From Pantoea alhagi (lineage in GTDB: Bacteria; Pseudomonadota; Gammaproteobacteria; Enterobacterales; Enterobacteriaceae): DNA of 64,000 bases. The stretch covers positions 3,596,001 to 3,660,000 of the forward strand of contig NZ_CP019706.1 in the NCBI RefSeq assembly GCF_002101395.1, read 5' to 3'. Shown here piece by piece: positions 43,128 through 52,739 of the stretch. The notes beneath the pieces are model-generated. The model worked only from the letters and a program-made list of their open reading frames with translations, was not told the DNA's origin and made no database searches. Numbering within the stretch: position 1 is the first letter of the stretch; the number at the start of each line of letters is the position of its first letter. The position numbers and the translations under genes are program-made.

Positions 43128-44657
43128 TTGGAAAAAATAATGAAGAATGAATCTTTAAGGATACACACGGCAGAAGGTGCATTACGCGGCGCAATTGATG
43201 AAGGCATTTTTGTTTTCAAGGGCATTCCCTATGCGGCTCCGCCGACAGGCGCACTGCGCTGGCGCGCGCCCAGGCCTGTCACCCCGTGGAAAGAGGTGCG
43301 TGACGCCACACAGTGGGGCAATGCCAGCTGGCAGCAGCGTGAATATTGCGTGCTGGCAGGGGGCGGCGATCCCGGCAACCTCAGCGAAGATTGCCTTTAT
43401 CTCAACGTCTGGTCGCCGGAGATCCAGCCGTCGCGCCCACTGCCGGTTATGGTCTGGATCCACGGCGGTGGCTTTACTATCGGCGCGGGCAGCCTGGCAC
43501 CCTATAACGGTAAAGCATTAGCGGCGCGTGGCGTGGTAGTGGTAACGCTCAATTATCGTCTTGGGCATCTGGGCTTTTTTGCTCATCCGGCGCTGGATGC
43601 TGAGTCTGCGCCTGGCGAAACGATCAATAACTTCGCGCTGCTCGATCAGATCGCAGCGCTGCAGTGGGTACAACGTAATATTGCCTCCTTTGGAGGCGAT
43701 CGACGCAACGTTACCCTTTTTGGTGAATCCTCGGGCGGACGCAGCGTATTGTCGCTGTTTGCTTCACCGCTGGCGGCGGGGCTGTTTCACAAAGGTATTG
43801 TACAGAGCGCCTACAGTCTGCCAGATAAAAAGCGTGATGAGGCGCTGACCAATGGCGTTGCGGTGGCGCATCATCTCGGCCTGAAAAACGCCAGCGCGGA
43901 AGCGTTGCGCGCCTTGCCTGCCGACAGTTTTTGTTCGCTGCCGCCGCATTTGGGCAACGGGCCGGTCGCGATCGCTGGCGACCAGGTACTGCCGAAACCG
44001 ATGGTAGAGGTGTTTGCCGCTGCCCGCCAGCACCGTTATCCCCTGATGATCGGTTACAACAGCGATGAGGCCAGCGTGCTGGAGTATTTCGGTATGGATC
44101 CTACCAGCACCATTACCCGTTTACGTCAGCGGCGTCCGCTGTTGCTGAAGTTAATTAAATCGCTTTATGACGAACATGACGATCATCGTCTTGGACGTAA
44201 AGTTGCGCGTGATATGGCTTTTGGCACCATTACCTGGCTGGCAGTGCAGGCACAGCATCGACGCGGCGTGCCGGGCTGGCGCTATTATTTTGACTATGTC
44301 TCGGAAAACGCGCGCGATCTCTGCCGCTATGGAAGCTGGCATGGAAACGAAATCCCTTATGTGATGGAAACAATGAGTGCCGAGAACCCACAGATGGCGG
44401 ATCGTCCCTTTACCGCAGGGGATCGTCAGTTTGCCCAACGAATCAGCGAATACTGGCTGCGTTTTGCGCATGACGCGACGGAATTTTCGCATCAGCTCAC
44501 GGGTGAAATCAGCTGGCCAGCCTGGCACCCTGGCGAAGATGTTACCTTGCGTTTTGGCGTTAAAGGCGAGGCGGCGGTCATCCTGCAGCACCGTTTTATG
44601 CGTGTACGCCTGCGCCTGTTGCGTTTGCTGATGCGTGCGATGGTCAAACTGCGCTAA
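43128..44657 (+). CDS. type B carboxylesterase (PnbA-like)
   Basis: A carboxylesterase/lipase family protein of about 509 residues. The oxyanion motif WIHGGGF, the block EDCLYLNVWSP, the nucleophile GESSGG (catalytic Ser near residue 200), an acidic member in the region YNSDEAS, and the His of the SWHGNEIPYV block complete the usual triad. A TTG start at 43128 has GGAG seven bases upstream and is taken here; ATG at 43140 would shorten it by four residues and has no ribosome site. No signal peptide is visible. The substrate is unknown. It stands alone between ydcJ and a chemoreceptor. Confidence 0.88.
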   Translation: MEKIMKNESLRIHTAEGALRGAIDEGIFVFKGIPYAAPPTGALRWRAPRPVTPWKEVRDATQWGNASWQQREYCVLAGGGDPGNLSEDCLYLNVWSPEIQPSRPLPVMVWIHGGGFTIGAGSLAPYNGKALAARGVVVVTLNYRLGHLGFFAHPALDAESAPGETINNFALLDQIAALQWVQRNIASFGGDRRNVTLFGESSGGRSVLSLFASPLAAGLFHKGIVQSAYSLPDKKRDEALTNGVAVAHHLGLKNASAEALRALPADSFCSLPPHLGNGPVAIAGDQVLPKPMVEVFAAARQHRYPLMIGYNSDEASVLEYFGMDPTSTITRLRQRRPLLLKLIKSLYDEHDDHRLGRKVARDMAFGTITWLAVQAQHRRGVPGWRYYFDYVSENARDLCRYGSWHGNEIPYVMETMSAENPQMADRPFTAGDRQFAQRISEYWLRFAHDATEFSHQLTGEISWPAWHPGEDVTLRFGVKGEAAVILQHRFMRVRLRLLRLLMRAMVKLR

Positions 44658-44894
44658 TTACTTAACAAAACCGTCACTTTAAGTGACAAAATTTTATGCG
44701 TTTCCGGTAACATAAATCTGGTGTTTTTCAGTAATATCATAAAGTTAAGCGGTTTCTTTTTAGTGCGACCTCAAAAAATCAGGCAGGGCGGATGTTATAA
44801 AACAGTATAATTTCCGCCGCTGCTGCCGATAACCTTCGATAAGCCCGCCAGAGTTGGCGGAATATTCTACGGTTATGACCGAACTGAGGCAGCT

Positions 44895-46562
44895 ATGCAG
44901 CTATTAAAAAACTTCACCATACGCGCCGTTATGCTTTCAATCCTGGGCCTGTTTTGTTTGCTCTGGTCTGCGGTTGGCATGTACAGCGTCCATTCGTTAA
45001 ACGCCCTGAGCGAAGGCAACAACGTCGACCGGCAGCTGGTGTCGCAAATGACTATCCTGAGCAAAGGTAACGATCAATATTTTCGTTTTGTTACGCGTTT
45101 ATCGCGGGTGATGGAAGTGCGCGCCACTGGCGGTACGCCGGATGCGGCAGCGTTTGCCAGCGTACAGAAAGCGCTTGACGGTATGGAAGAGCAGCTGGCG
45201 CAGTTTAAAGCTGCAGCCCCAGGACCGATGGATGCCGCAATTTCAACGGCGGTAGAAGAAAAATGGACGCAGTTGCTGGAACAGGGCGTCAGACCCCAGA
45301 TGCAGCTGGCGCAGCAGGCCTCAGTAGAAGATTATCGCCGTCATGCGAACAGCGTAACGCCGACCTTCAGCCGCGAGTTTGGCGCAGTTGCGGAAAAATA
45401 TAACGCCGCAGCGGGCCTGATGCTCGATCAAACCCGCGTTACCGTTGACCGCATTACTATTATTACCCGGATCACTATTATTGTGGCCGTTATCTGCGGT
45501 CTGCTGATTTTGCTGTTTACCGATCGCTATCTGGTGACGATGCTGGTACGCCCGCTGGAACTGCTGCGTGGACATTTCAGTAAAATTGCTGAGGGTGATT
45601 TAAGCCAGCCGATCCATGATTTAGGCCGTAACTGTATCGGGAAACTGGTACCGCTGCTGCGCGCCATGCAGGATAGCCTGCGTGAAGCAGTCAGCGCCAT
45701 TCGTAGCGGTACGGAAAATATCTATCGTGGCGCGGCAGAAATTTCCATGGGAAATAATGATCTCTCTTCGCGCACCGAACAGCAGGCAGCAGCGCTGGAG
45801 CAGACCGCAGCCAGCATGGAGCAGCTTACCGCTACCGTGAAACTGAACGCGGATAACGCTCGTCAGGCCAGCGATCTGGCGGACAGTGCCTCGTTGACGG
45901 CAGGACAGGGCGGCAAACTGGTTAATGATGTGGTGCAGACCATGTCCGGTATTTCTGACAGTTCGAAAAAAATCGCTGAGATCACCAGCGTGATCAACAG
46001 TATCGCTTTCCAGACCAATATCCTGGCGCTGAACGCGGCGGTGGAAGCCGCACGTGCGGGCGAGCAGGGCCGCGGCTTTGCGGTTGTGGCCAGTGAAGTG
46101 CGTAATCTGGCACAGCGCAGCGCCGGCGCAGCGAAAGAGATTGAGTCGCTGATTGGCGACTCCGTGGCGCGGGTGGATAGCGGCTCAAAACTGGTTAACG
46201 AAGCGGGCAGCACCATGAGCGCCATTGTGAAATCGGTCAGCGATGTCACTGAAATCATGAAGCAAATTGCCGCCGCGTCAGAAGAGCAGAGCAAAGGCAT
46301 TGAGCAGGTAGGCACCGCCGTTGCAGAGATGGACAGCGTAACGCAGCAAAACGCCTCGCTGGTGGAAGAGGTTTCCGCCGCCGCCACCGCGCTGGAGCGT
46401 CAAACCGAAGATCTACAGCGCTCGGTATCCCGCTTCCGTTTGTCGGCAGACGATCGGCAGCAGCCGTCTGAGCCGGTAAAAACGCCGGTTTTGACTACGG
46501 CCACTGCACGCCAGAAAACCCCAGCCGCCGCCAGCTCGGCGGATGAGTGGGTCTCCTTCTAA
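44895..46562 (+). CDS. methyl-accepting chemotaxis protein
   Basis: A 555-residue transmembrane chemoreceptor. Helix 1 is at about 10-32, a four-helix-bundle ligand domain of the Tar/Tsr type lies at about 35-185, helix 2 at about 187-207, then HAMP (to about 262) and a long signalling coiled coil. The hairpin tip IAFQTNILALNAAVEAARAGEQGRGFAVVASEVRNLAQRSA is the family hallmark (given here as its key span, residues about 370-412). The C-terminus ends DEWVSF, resembling but not equal to the NWETF tether for CheR/CheB. The ligand cannot be told from sequence. GAGG precedes the ATG. Confidence 0.93.
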   Translation: MQLLKNFTIRAVMLSILGLFCLLWSAVGMYSVHSLNALSEGNNVDRQLVSQMTILSKGNDQYFRFVTRLSRVMEVRATGGTPDAAAFASVQKALDGMEEQLAQFKAAAPGPMDAAISTAVEEKWTQLLEQGVRPQMQLAQQASVEDYRRHANSVTPTFSREFGAVAEKYNAAAGLMLDQTRVTVDRITIITRITIIVAVICGLLILLFTDRYLVTMLVRPLELLRGHFSKIAEGDLSQPIHDLGRNCIGKLVPLLRAMQDSLREAVSAIRSGTENIYRGAAEISMGNNDLSSRTEQQAAALEQTAASMEQLTATVKLNADNARQASDLADSASLTAGQGGKLVNDVVQTMSGISDSSKKIAEITSVINSIAFQTNILALNAAVEAARAGEQGRGFAVVASEVRNLAQRSAGAAKEIESLIGDSVARVDSGSKLVNEAGSTMSAIVKSVSDVTEIMKQIAAASEEQSKGIEQVGTAVAEMDSVTQQNASLVEEVSAAATALERQTEDLQRSVSRFRLSADDRQQPSEPVKTPVLTTATARQKTPAAASSADEWVSF

Positions 46563-46568
46563 TCCTGC

Positions 46569-46591
46569 GCGCGCCCGCACTCAGGGCGCGC
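46569..46591. terminator. terminator between the chemoreceptor and LysR genes
   Basis: Inverted repeat gcgcgccc / gggcgcgc with a 7-base loop, followed by TTT on the plus strand. It lies between convergent genes and reaches the last codons of the LysR gene. Confidence 0.6.
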
Positions 46592-47450
46592 TTTGGTTAG
46601 TGGGTTGACAGAGCCACGCCACCAGCGTTGTAAGATGCGGTGGCGTTTCTTTTCCCTCGCGGCTGATTAAGCTGTAGGTCGCCCCGGTTCTGACCGCCGA
46701 GGTAAAAGGGGCAATCAGTCTCTGAGCCGCCAGATCGCTTTTCACCAGCGTAATATCCGCAACGGTAACGCCAAATCCCTGAATTGCCGCGCCAATCGCC
46801 AAATCCATGGTGGCGAAATGCTGATTACGCCGCATCGGCAGTTTCACTTCCTGCGCCTGCAGCCACAGCTGCCAGTCCCGTTCGTCATTGTTGGGATGTA
46901 AAAAAGTAAAGCCAGCGAGATCGGCGACGGTCAGTGGACGGTTGTCCAGCAGCGCTGCGGCCATGACTGGCGTCAGTCGCTCCTCAAACAGCAGATGGCT
47001 GCCCGTCGGCGTGGTGCCGTAGACAATCGCCGCATCAAAATTTTCCAGTTGATCTTTATGCGCCAGGGTGGTGGTCAGCTTTACATGCAGATCGGGATGC
47101 TGCTGCTCCAGCTGTACCAGTCTTGGCAGCAGCCAGCGCATCACGCAGCTGGGCGCACGCAGGCGCAGGGCATTATCGGGCTGCTGCCGGGCCTGTTCAG
47201 TCGCGCTCCGCATCAGCTCATAACCCTGCTGAAGCTGCGGCAACAGCGCCGCGCCGCGCGTTGTCAAACGCAGACCCCGTGCGTGACGATCGAACAGGGC
47301 AAAGCCCAGCCACTTCTCCAGCGCCGCGATTTTACGGCTTACGGCCCCTTGTGTCAGACAGAGCTCATCGGCGGCACGGGTCAAATTAAGGTGGCGCGCG
47401 GTGATCAGAAAAGCATGAACGGCATTCAGCGGCAGCGGTTGATGAACCAT
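46581..47450 (-). CDS. LysR-family regulator (GcvA/AmpR-like)
   Basis: A 289-residue LysR regulator. The helix-turn-helix is at residues 6-64 (LNAVHAFLITARHLNLTRAA, LCLTQGAVSRKIAALE); the substrate domain from about 90 has the GcvA/AmpR-like pattern (LAHKDQLENFDAAIVYG, the block DLAIGAAIQGFGVTVAD). It is divergent from an aminotransferase gene with 128 bases between starts, so that gene and the binding protein after it are its likely targets. The effector is unknown. Confidence 0.85.
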   Translation of the reverse strand: MVHQPLPLNAVHAFLITARHLNLTRAADELCLTQGAVSRKIAALEKWLGFALFDRHARGLRLTTRGAALLPQLQQGYELMRSATEQARQQPDNALRLRAPSCVMRWLLPRLVQLEQQHPDLHVKLTTTLAHKDQLENFDAAIVYGTTPTGSHLLFEERLTPVMAAALLDNRPLTVADLAGFTFLHPNNDERDWQLWLQAQEVKLPMRRNQHFATMDLAIGAAIQGFGVTVADITLVKSDLAAQRLIAPFTSAVRTGATYSLISREGKETPPHLTTLVAWLCQPTNQSAP

Positions 47451-47578
47451 AGGGCGATCCTGAGCTATGAATTTTGTGCATAGCTATTATGACAACAATT
47501 CGCTTGCTGTCACAACCAGGCTCGGTTTGAATGCTTATATAATTATTATGTATATTTATTCACCCACTGGGGAGCAGG

Positions 47579-48748
47579 ATGGCTTTATCTTCAACCGTAA
47601 CGCATCGCTCAAAACTGCCGGATGTCGGCACCACTATTTTCAGCGTCATCGGACAGCTTTCCTCGCAGTACGGCGCCATCAACCTGGCGCAGGGCGCACC
47701 TAATTTTCCCTGTGATAAAGCGCTGATCGCCAGCGTCGAGCGGGCGATGCGCGCCGGACATAATCAATATGCGCCAATGACCGGCTATCCCCCATTAAAA
47801 GAGGCGCTGGCGGAAAAGGTCAGCACGCTGTACGGCCAGCACTATGATGTTGCCAGCGAGGTGCTGATCACCGCCAGCGCCAGCGAAGGGCTCTATGCGG
47901 CGATTTCCGGGCTGGTTCATGCCGGCGATGAGGTGATCTTTTTTGAACCCGCCTTTGACAGCTATGCGCCGGTGGTCCGTTTACAGGGGGCCACGCCGAT
48001 TGCGATAAAACTGAAGGTGCCACAGTTTGCCATCGACTGGGATGAAGTGCGCGCGACCATTACGCCGCGTACCCGCATGATCATTATCAATACGCCGCAT
48101 AATCCCTCAGGGCAGGTGCTGAGCGCTGAAGATCTGGCACAGCTCGCTACGCTGACGCGCAACAGTGACATCATTGTGCTTTCTGATGAGGTGTATGAGC
48201 ATATTCTGTTCGACGGACGCCGCCATCATGGTATGGCGACCCATCCTGAGCTGGCGCAGCGCAGCGTTATTGTTTCCTCCCTTGGCAAAACCTTTCACGT
48301 AACCGGCTGGCGCGTCGGCTACTGCCTGGCGCCCGCTGAGTTGATGAATGAAGTGGTGAAGGTGCATCAGTTCCTGATGTATGCCGCGGATACGCCCATG
48401 CAGGTTGCTTTCGCCGACTGGCTGCGAGAGCCAGCTCACTATCAATCGCTGGCAGGATTCTGGCAGCAGAAACGCGATCTGCTGGCGTTAATGTTGCAGG
48501 AGTCACCGTTTGAGCTGCTGCCCACCGCCGGTTCGTTTTTTATGCTGGCAAGCTATCGGCACTTTAGCGACGAAAGCGACAGCGAGATGGTGAAACGGCT
48601 GATTATCGGGCACGGCGTGGCTACCATTCCGCTCTCTGCGTTTTATACCGACGGAACGGATAACCGGTTAATTCGGCTCTCGTTTGCCAAAGACGAGGCA
48701 ACATTGCAGGCGGGCGCGCAGGCGCTCTGTTTGTTAAAGGCGCGCTAA
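47579..48748 (+). CDS. PLP-dependent methionine-type aminotransferase (YbdL-like)
   Basis: Class I aminotransferase of 389 residues, similar along its whole length to E. coli YbdL, a methionine/aromatic transaminase, but too divergent to be sure of the same substrate. Conserved features are NLAQGAPNF, NQYAPMTGYPPLKEAL, NTPHNPSG, SDEVYEHI, the PLP Schiff-base Lys in SSLGKTFHVTGWRVGY and the carboxylate-binding Arg in NRLIRLSFAK. GGGGAG lies just before the ATG. It is followed after 18 bases by an amino-acid binding protein, so the two form an operon, probably under the divergent LysR regulator. Confidence 0.88.
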   Translation: MALSSTVTHRSKLPDVGTTIFSVIGQLSSQYGAINLAQGAPNFPCDKALIASVERAMRAGHNQYAPMTGYPPLKEALAEKVSTLYGQHYDVASEVLITASASEGLYAAISGLVHAGDEVIFFEPAFDSYAPVVRLQGATPIAIKLKVPQFAIDWDEVRATITPRTRMIIINTPHNPSGQVLSAEDLAQLATLTRNSDIIVLSDEVYEHILFDGRRHHGMATHPELAQRSVIVSSLGKTFHVTGWRVGYCLAPAELMNEVVKVHQFLMYAADTPMQVAFADWLREPAHYQSLAGFWQQKRDLLALMLQESPFELLPTAGSFFMLASYRHFSDESDSEMVKRLIIGHGVATIPLSAFYTDGTDNRLIRLSFAKDEATLQAGAQALCLLKAR

Positions 48749-48766
48749 TCACTGCGAGGAAAAATC

Positions 48767-49549
48767 ATGAAAAAACGCTCTCTTCTCTGGCTGGCGCTCG
48801 GCCTGTTTGCAGCGACGCAGGCCACGGCACAGCAAACGCTGCGCTACGGGGTAGAATCACAGTATCCGCCGTTCGAGAGCCGCAACGCGCAAGGCGAGCT
48901 GGAAGGGTTTGATATTGAACTGGGCAATGCGATTTGCCAGGCGGGAAATTTCGCCTGCAGCTGGGTAGAGAGCAGTTTCGATGCGCTGATTCCCGGGCTG
49001 ACGGCAAAAAAGTTCGACGCAATTAATTCAGCGATGAATATCACCGAGGCACGGATGAAAAGCATCGCCTTTACCCAGCCAATTTACCGCATTCCCAGCA
49101 TGCTGGTCGGCAAGGCGGATGCCGGGCTACAGCCCAACGCCGCCGGGCTGAAAGGCAAAAATATCGGTGTGCTACAGGGATCGATTCAGGAAACCTACGC
49201 TAAGCAGCACTGGGAGCCGCACGGTGTCACTGTAACCTCTTATCAGGATCAAAATCAGGTGTACAACGATATGCTGGCCGGACGGCTGGACGGTACGCTG
49301 GTGATGTCGGCGGCCGGCCAGTCTGGCTTTCTGAATAAGCTGCAGGGCAAGGGATACGCCTTTATCGGCAAGGCGGTGGAGGATGACAAAATCCTTGGCT
49401 CCGGCATCGGTTTTGGTCTGCGTAAGGATGACAGTCAACTGAAAAGCGAGCTGGACGCGGCGATCGTTAAAGTGCAGCAGGACGGCACCTTGCAAAAGCT
49501 GGCGGCGAAGTATTTTCCCGGCATCGACGTCAGCGTCAGCAAACTCTAG
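48767..49549 (+). CDS. amino-acid ABC transporter substrate-binding protein (cationic amino-acid type)
   Basis: A 260-residue periplasmic family 3 binding protein like ArtJ/HisJ. The signal peptide ends at ATQATA/QQTL (about residue 22). Family blocks include YPPFESRNAQGELEGFDIEL and the ligand-contact region FTQPIYRIPSMLVGK, followed by GVLQGSIQETY. No permease or ATPase gene is adjacent, so it must feed a transporter encoded elsewhere. It is co-transcribed with the aminotransferase (18-base gap), which suggests uptake and transamination of the same amino acid (inference). GAGGA precedes the ATG. Confidence 0.88.
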   Translation: MKKRSLLWLALGLFAATQATAQQTLRYGVESQYPPFESRNAQGELEGFDIELGNAICQAGNFACSWVESSFDALIPGLTAKKFDAINSAMNITEARMKSIAFTQPIYRIPSMLVGKADAGLQPNAAGLKGKNIGVLQGSIQETYAKQHWEPHGVTVTSYQDQNQVYNDMLAGRLDGTLVMSAAGQSGFLNKLQGKGYAFIGKAVEDDKILGSGIGFGLRKDDSQLKSELDAAIVKVQQDGTLQKLAAKYFPGIDVSVSKL

Positions 49550-49584
49550 CGAACTGATGAAAAACGCCGCTTTGGCTAACTCAG

Positions 49585-49610
49585 AAACGGTCACCCGGGG
49601 GTGACCGTTT
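49585..49610. terminator. bidirectional terminator between the binding protein and pepT
   Basis: Strong hairpin aaacggtcaccc / gggtgaccgttt, nearly all paired, with a T-run on each side, between two convergent genes. Confidence 0.8.
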
Positions 49611-49612
49611 GT

Positions 49613-50839
49613 TTATCGCGCCGCCAGATAGCAGAGCTTTTCTGCTACCAGATAGGATTTTACAAACGAGGGAACCGGCAGGAACTCAAACCGCGAGTGG
49701 AAGTTATGCGCGCCGGTAAAAAAGTTAGGCGTTAGCAAACCTTTTGCCGACAGGGCTGCGCCGTCGGTACCGCCGCGCATCGGCACCACTTTCGGCTCAA
49801 TCTCCAGCTCCGCCAGTGCGGTAAAAATCAGATCGATAGCACGACGATCGTCGCCAATGGCATTGCTGATATTGCTGTAAATGTCGTTGATCGTCACCGC
49901 AACCTTGCCGGTGGGATAACGTGCGGCAATCTGCTGCGCCACGTCGTGGATCTGTTGCTTGCGCTGATTAAAGCTGGCTAAATCGAAATCACGAATTGAG
50001 GCTCTTAGCCGTGCCTCGCTGGCGTTGGCGTTGATTTCGTTAAACCAGATATAGCCTTCGCGACCGGCGGTATGCTCCGGCGTCTGTTGGCGATCGAAAC
50101 GGGCGATAAAGTCGTGCGCCATCAGCAATGGATTCACCAGTACCCCTTTTGCCGACATCGGATGCGCCGGAACGCCGGTAAACACAATCTCCGCCGCCGC
50201 ACCGTTAAAATTCTCATAAACCACTTCACCCAGCTCACAGCAGTCGATAGTCCAGGCGAAATCAACGTTAAAGCGCGTTTCCAGATCCAGCGCTTTTGCG
50301 CCGCGCAGGCCTATCTCTTCATCCGGCACAAAGGCCACCACGATGTCGCCATGATCGCCGTTAAGGTTTTCCATCAGCGTCATCACCACACTCACCGCTG
50401 CTTTATTGTCTGCGCCCAGTACGCTGGTGCCGTCGCTGAAAATAATCTCCTGGTCGCGGTAGGGCAGGATTTCCGGATGTTCGCTGACGCGCAGCCAGAT
50501 ATCCTGCTGCGCATTCAGACAGAGATCCTCACCGGTAAAGCGCAGCGTCTGCGGATGAATATGCGGCGACAGGCCGACATCAACGGTATCAATATGGGTA
50601 ATAAAGCCGATGCGTGGCGCACCGGTCCGGTTACCGGGCTTTACGGCGGTTACCGTTGCATGCTCATCAATGATGACCTGCTGCAGACCAAGCGACTCCA
50701 GCTCTGCCGCCAGCAGACACGCCATCTGATGCTGCTCCGGCGTGCTGGGCAACGTTTGTGCGGCGCTATTGCTCTGGCTGCTGACAGCAAGATAGCGGTA
50801 AAAGCGATCGGTTAACTGACGAGCCAGCCTGTGATTCAT
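49613..50839 (-). CDS. pepT: peptidase T (aminotripeptidase)
   Basis: M20-family zinc tripeptidase of 408 residues. Zinc-site blocks are THIDTVD (first His and Asp), GADNKAA (bridging Asp), PDEEIGLRG (catalytic and ligand Glu), TIDCCELGEV and FFTGAHNFHSRFEF (last His). It is cytoplasmic. The sequence is more diverged from E. coli PepT than the other genes here (TIDCC for TVDGG, for example), so it may be a paralogue. It is divergent from a DppA-like binding protein across 124 bases, suggesting joint use of peptides. Confidence 0.9.
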   Translation of the reverse strand: MNHRLARQLTDRFYRYLAVSSQSNSAAQTLPSTPEQHQMACLLAAELESLGLQQVIIDEHATVTAVKPGNRTGAPRIGFITHIDTVDVGLSPHIHPQTLRFTGEDLCLNAQQDIWLRVSEHPEILPYRDQEIIFSDGTSVLGADNKAAVSVVMTLMENLNGDHGDIVVAFVPDEEIGLRGAKALDLETRFNVDFAWTIDCCELGEVVYENFNGAAAEIVFTGVPAHPMSAKGVLVNPLLMAHDFIARFDRQQTPEHTAGREGYIWFNEINANASEARLRASIRDFDLASFNQRKQQIHDVAQQIAARYPTGKVAVTINDIYSNISNAIGDDRRAIDLIFTALAELEIEPKVVPMRGGTDGAALSAKGLLTPNFFTGAHNFHSRFEFLPVPSFVKSYLVAEKLCYLAAR

Positions 50840-50963
50840 AGCGCTTCCTTATCCATGGTTATTAAGTGTTCTGCGAAAGGGGGAAACATGTTATTTATTA
50901 ACCAGATGTTAAATTGTTTTACACATTGCCAGCGGATTAAGTCAACTAAAAGCGAGGACCGAG

Positions 50964-52550
50964 ATGAAAAAAACGGTAACGGGCGTAGCGCTCATGATGC
51001 TGTTCAGCACGGCGGCAGCGGCGAAAACGCTGGTTTATTGTGCAGAAGGATCGCCAGAAAACTTTAACCCCCAGCTTTACACCTCCGGCACCAGCGTTGA
51101 CGCCAGCGCGGTTCCCCTCTTTAACCGACTGGTAGAGTTTAAAACCGGCACCACTGAACTGGAGCCGAGCCTGGCGCAACGCTGGGATATCAGCCCTGAC
51201 GGCACGGTTTATACCTTTCATCTGCGGCAGGACGTTCACTTTCACAGCAATAAATATTTTAAGCCGACGCGCACATTCAATGCTGATGACGTAATTTTTT
51301 CCTTTATGCGCCAGATGGATAGTAAAAATCCTTACCACAACGTCTCTGGCGGCACCTATGCCAACTTCGAAAGCCTGGAATTTGGCACCCTGATCAAGAA
51401 GATTGAAAAAGTAGACGATCATACGGTGCGCTTTACCCTGGCACATGCTGAAGCGCCGTTTCTGGCCGATCTGGCATGGTATTTCGCCTCAATCCATTCC
51501 GCCGAATACGCAGATAAAATGTTGAAGGCGGGCACGCCAGAGCGCGTCGACAGAGATCCTGTTGGCACCGGCCCCTTCCAGTTACTGCAGTATCAAAAGG
51601 ATTCGCGCATTCTCTATAAGGCTTTCCCGGAATACTGGCAGGGCAAAGCGAAACTGGATCGGCTGGTGTTTACCATTACGCCGGATGCTTCGGTGCGCTA
51701 TGCCAAGCTGGAAAAGAACGAATGTCAGGTGATGCCGTTTCCTAACCCAGCCGATCTGCCGCGCATGCAGGAAAACCCGGATCTGGTGCTGATGAAAAAG
51801 TCAGGGCTGAATACCGGTTTCCTCGCGTTTAACACGCAAAAACCGCCGCTGGATAATGTCAAAGTGCGTCAGGCATTAACCATGGCGATCAATAAACCGG
51901 CGATTATCGAGGCGATTTTTCATGGTACCGGCAGCGTTGCCAAAAATCTGCTGCCGCCTGATGTCTGGAGTGCCGACAGTGCGCTGAAGGATTATGCCTG
52001 GGATCCTCAGCAGGCGCAGCAGCTGCTGGCCCAGGCGGGCATTAAGCCGGGCACCGTTATCGATCTCTGGGCGATGCCGGTGCAGCGTCCTTACAATCCC
52101 AACGCACGGCGCATGGCGGAGATGATCCAGTCCGACTGGGCCAAAGTGGGCATCAAGGCGCGCATTGTCAGCTATGAGTGGGGCGAATATCTCAAGCGGG
52201 TAAAAAACGGCGAACATCAGGCGGCGCTGATGGGGTGGACTACCGCTACCGGCGATCCGGATAATTTCTTCAGTCCGCTGTTTAGTTGCACCGCCGCCAA
52301 TGGCGGCTCCAACTCGGCAAAATGGTGCTATCAACCGTTTGAAAAACTGATTAACCAGGCGCGCACCGAGCAGGATCACAACAAGCGTATTCAGCTTTAT
52401 CAGCAGGCGCAGCAGGTGATGCATGATCAGGCGCCAGCGGTGATGATCGCTCATTCCACCCTGTTTGAACCGGTACGTAAGGAAGTCATCGGCTATCAAA
52501 TCGATCCTTTTGGCAAACATATCTTTTATCAGGTCGATCTTAAAAACTAA
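50964..52550 (+). CDS. DppA-like peptide-binding protein
   Basis: A 528-residue family 5 solute-binding protein with a signal peptide ending at AAAAA/KTLVYCAEG (about residue 20). The blocks CAEGSPENFNPQLYTSGTS, DPVGTGPFQL, GFLAFNTQKPPLDNVKVRQAL and ATGDPDNFFSPLFSC mark the dipeptide/haem-binding DppA group. No permease or ATPase genes follow, so it is an orphan that probably docks on a Dpp-type permease elsewhere. It is divergent from pepT. AGCGAGGA precedes the ATG. Confidence 0.88.
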   Translation: MKKTVTGVALMMLFSTAAAAKTLVYCAEGSPENFNPQLYTSGTSVDASAVPLFNRLVEFKTGTTELEPSLAQRWDISPDGTVYTFHLRQDVHFHSNKYFKPTRTFNADDVIFSFMRQMDSKNPYHNVSGGTYANFESLEFGTLIKKIEKVDDHTVRFTLAHAEAPFLADLAWYFASIHSAEYADKMLKAGTPERVDRDPVGTGPFQLLQYQKDSRILYKAFPEYWQGKAKLDRLVFTITPDASVRYAKLEKNECQVMPFPNPADLPRMQENPDLVLMKKSGLNTGFLAFNTQKPPLDNVKVRQALTMAINKPAIIEAIFHGTGSVAKNLLPPDVWSADSALKDYAWDPQQAQQLLAQAGIKPGTVIDLWAMPVQRPYNPNARRMAEMIQSDWAKVGIKARIVSYEWGEYLKRVKNGEHQAALMGWTTATGDPDNFFSPLFSCTAANGGSNSAKWCYQPFEKLINQARTEQDHNKRIQLYQQAQQVMHDQAPAVMIAHSTLFEPVRKEVIGYQIDPFGKHIFYQVDLKN

Positions 52551-52578
52551 ACGCTGGCCGTTGCAAACTGACTCAGGT

Positions 52579-52604
52579 AAAGCGCCGGGGCTGACCCGCG
52601 CTTT
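52579..52604 (+). terminator. hairpin after the DppA-like gene
   Basis: Inverted repeat aaagcg.cggg / cccg.cgcttt about 30 bases past the stop codon; the T-run is weak. Confidence 0.45.
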
Positions 52605-52739
52605 GCTGTATCGCTTCTGAAACAGATTTATTACGCAGGAAACGGCCATTGTTACATTAATAATCGTGAACAAACTCACAGCCTGTTCTTTTTTCCAGAC
52701 CTAATTCATGAACTCTCTCGCAAAATAATACGCCCGCTA

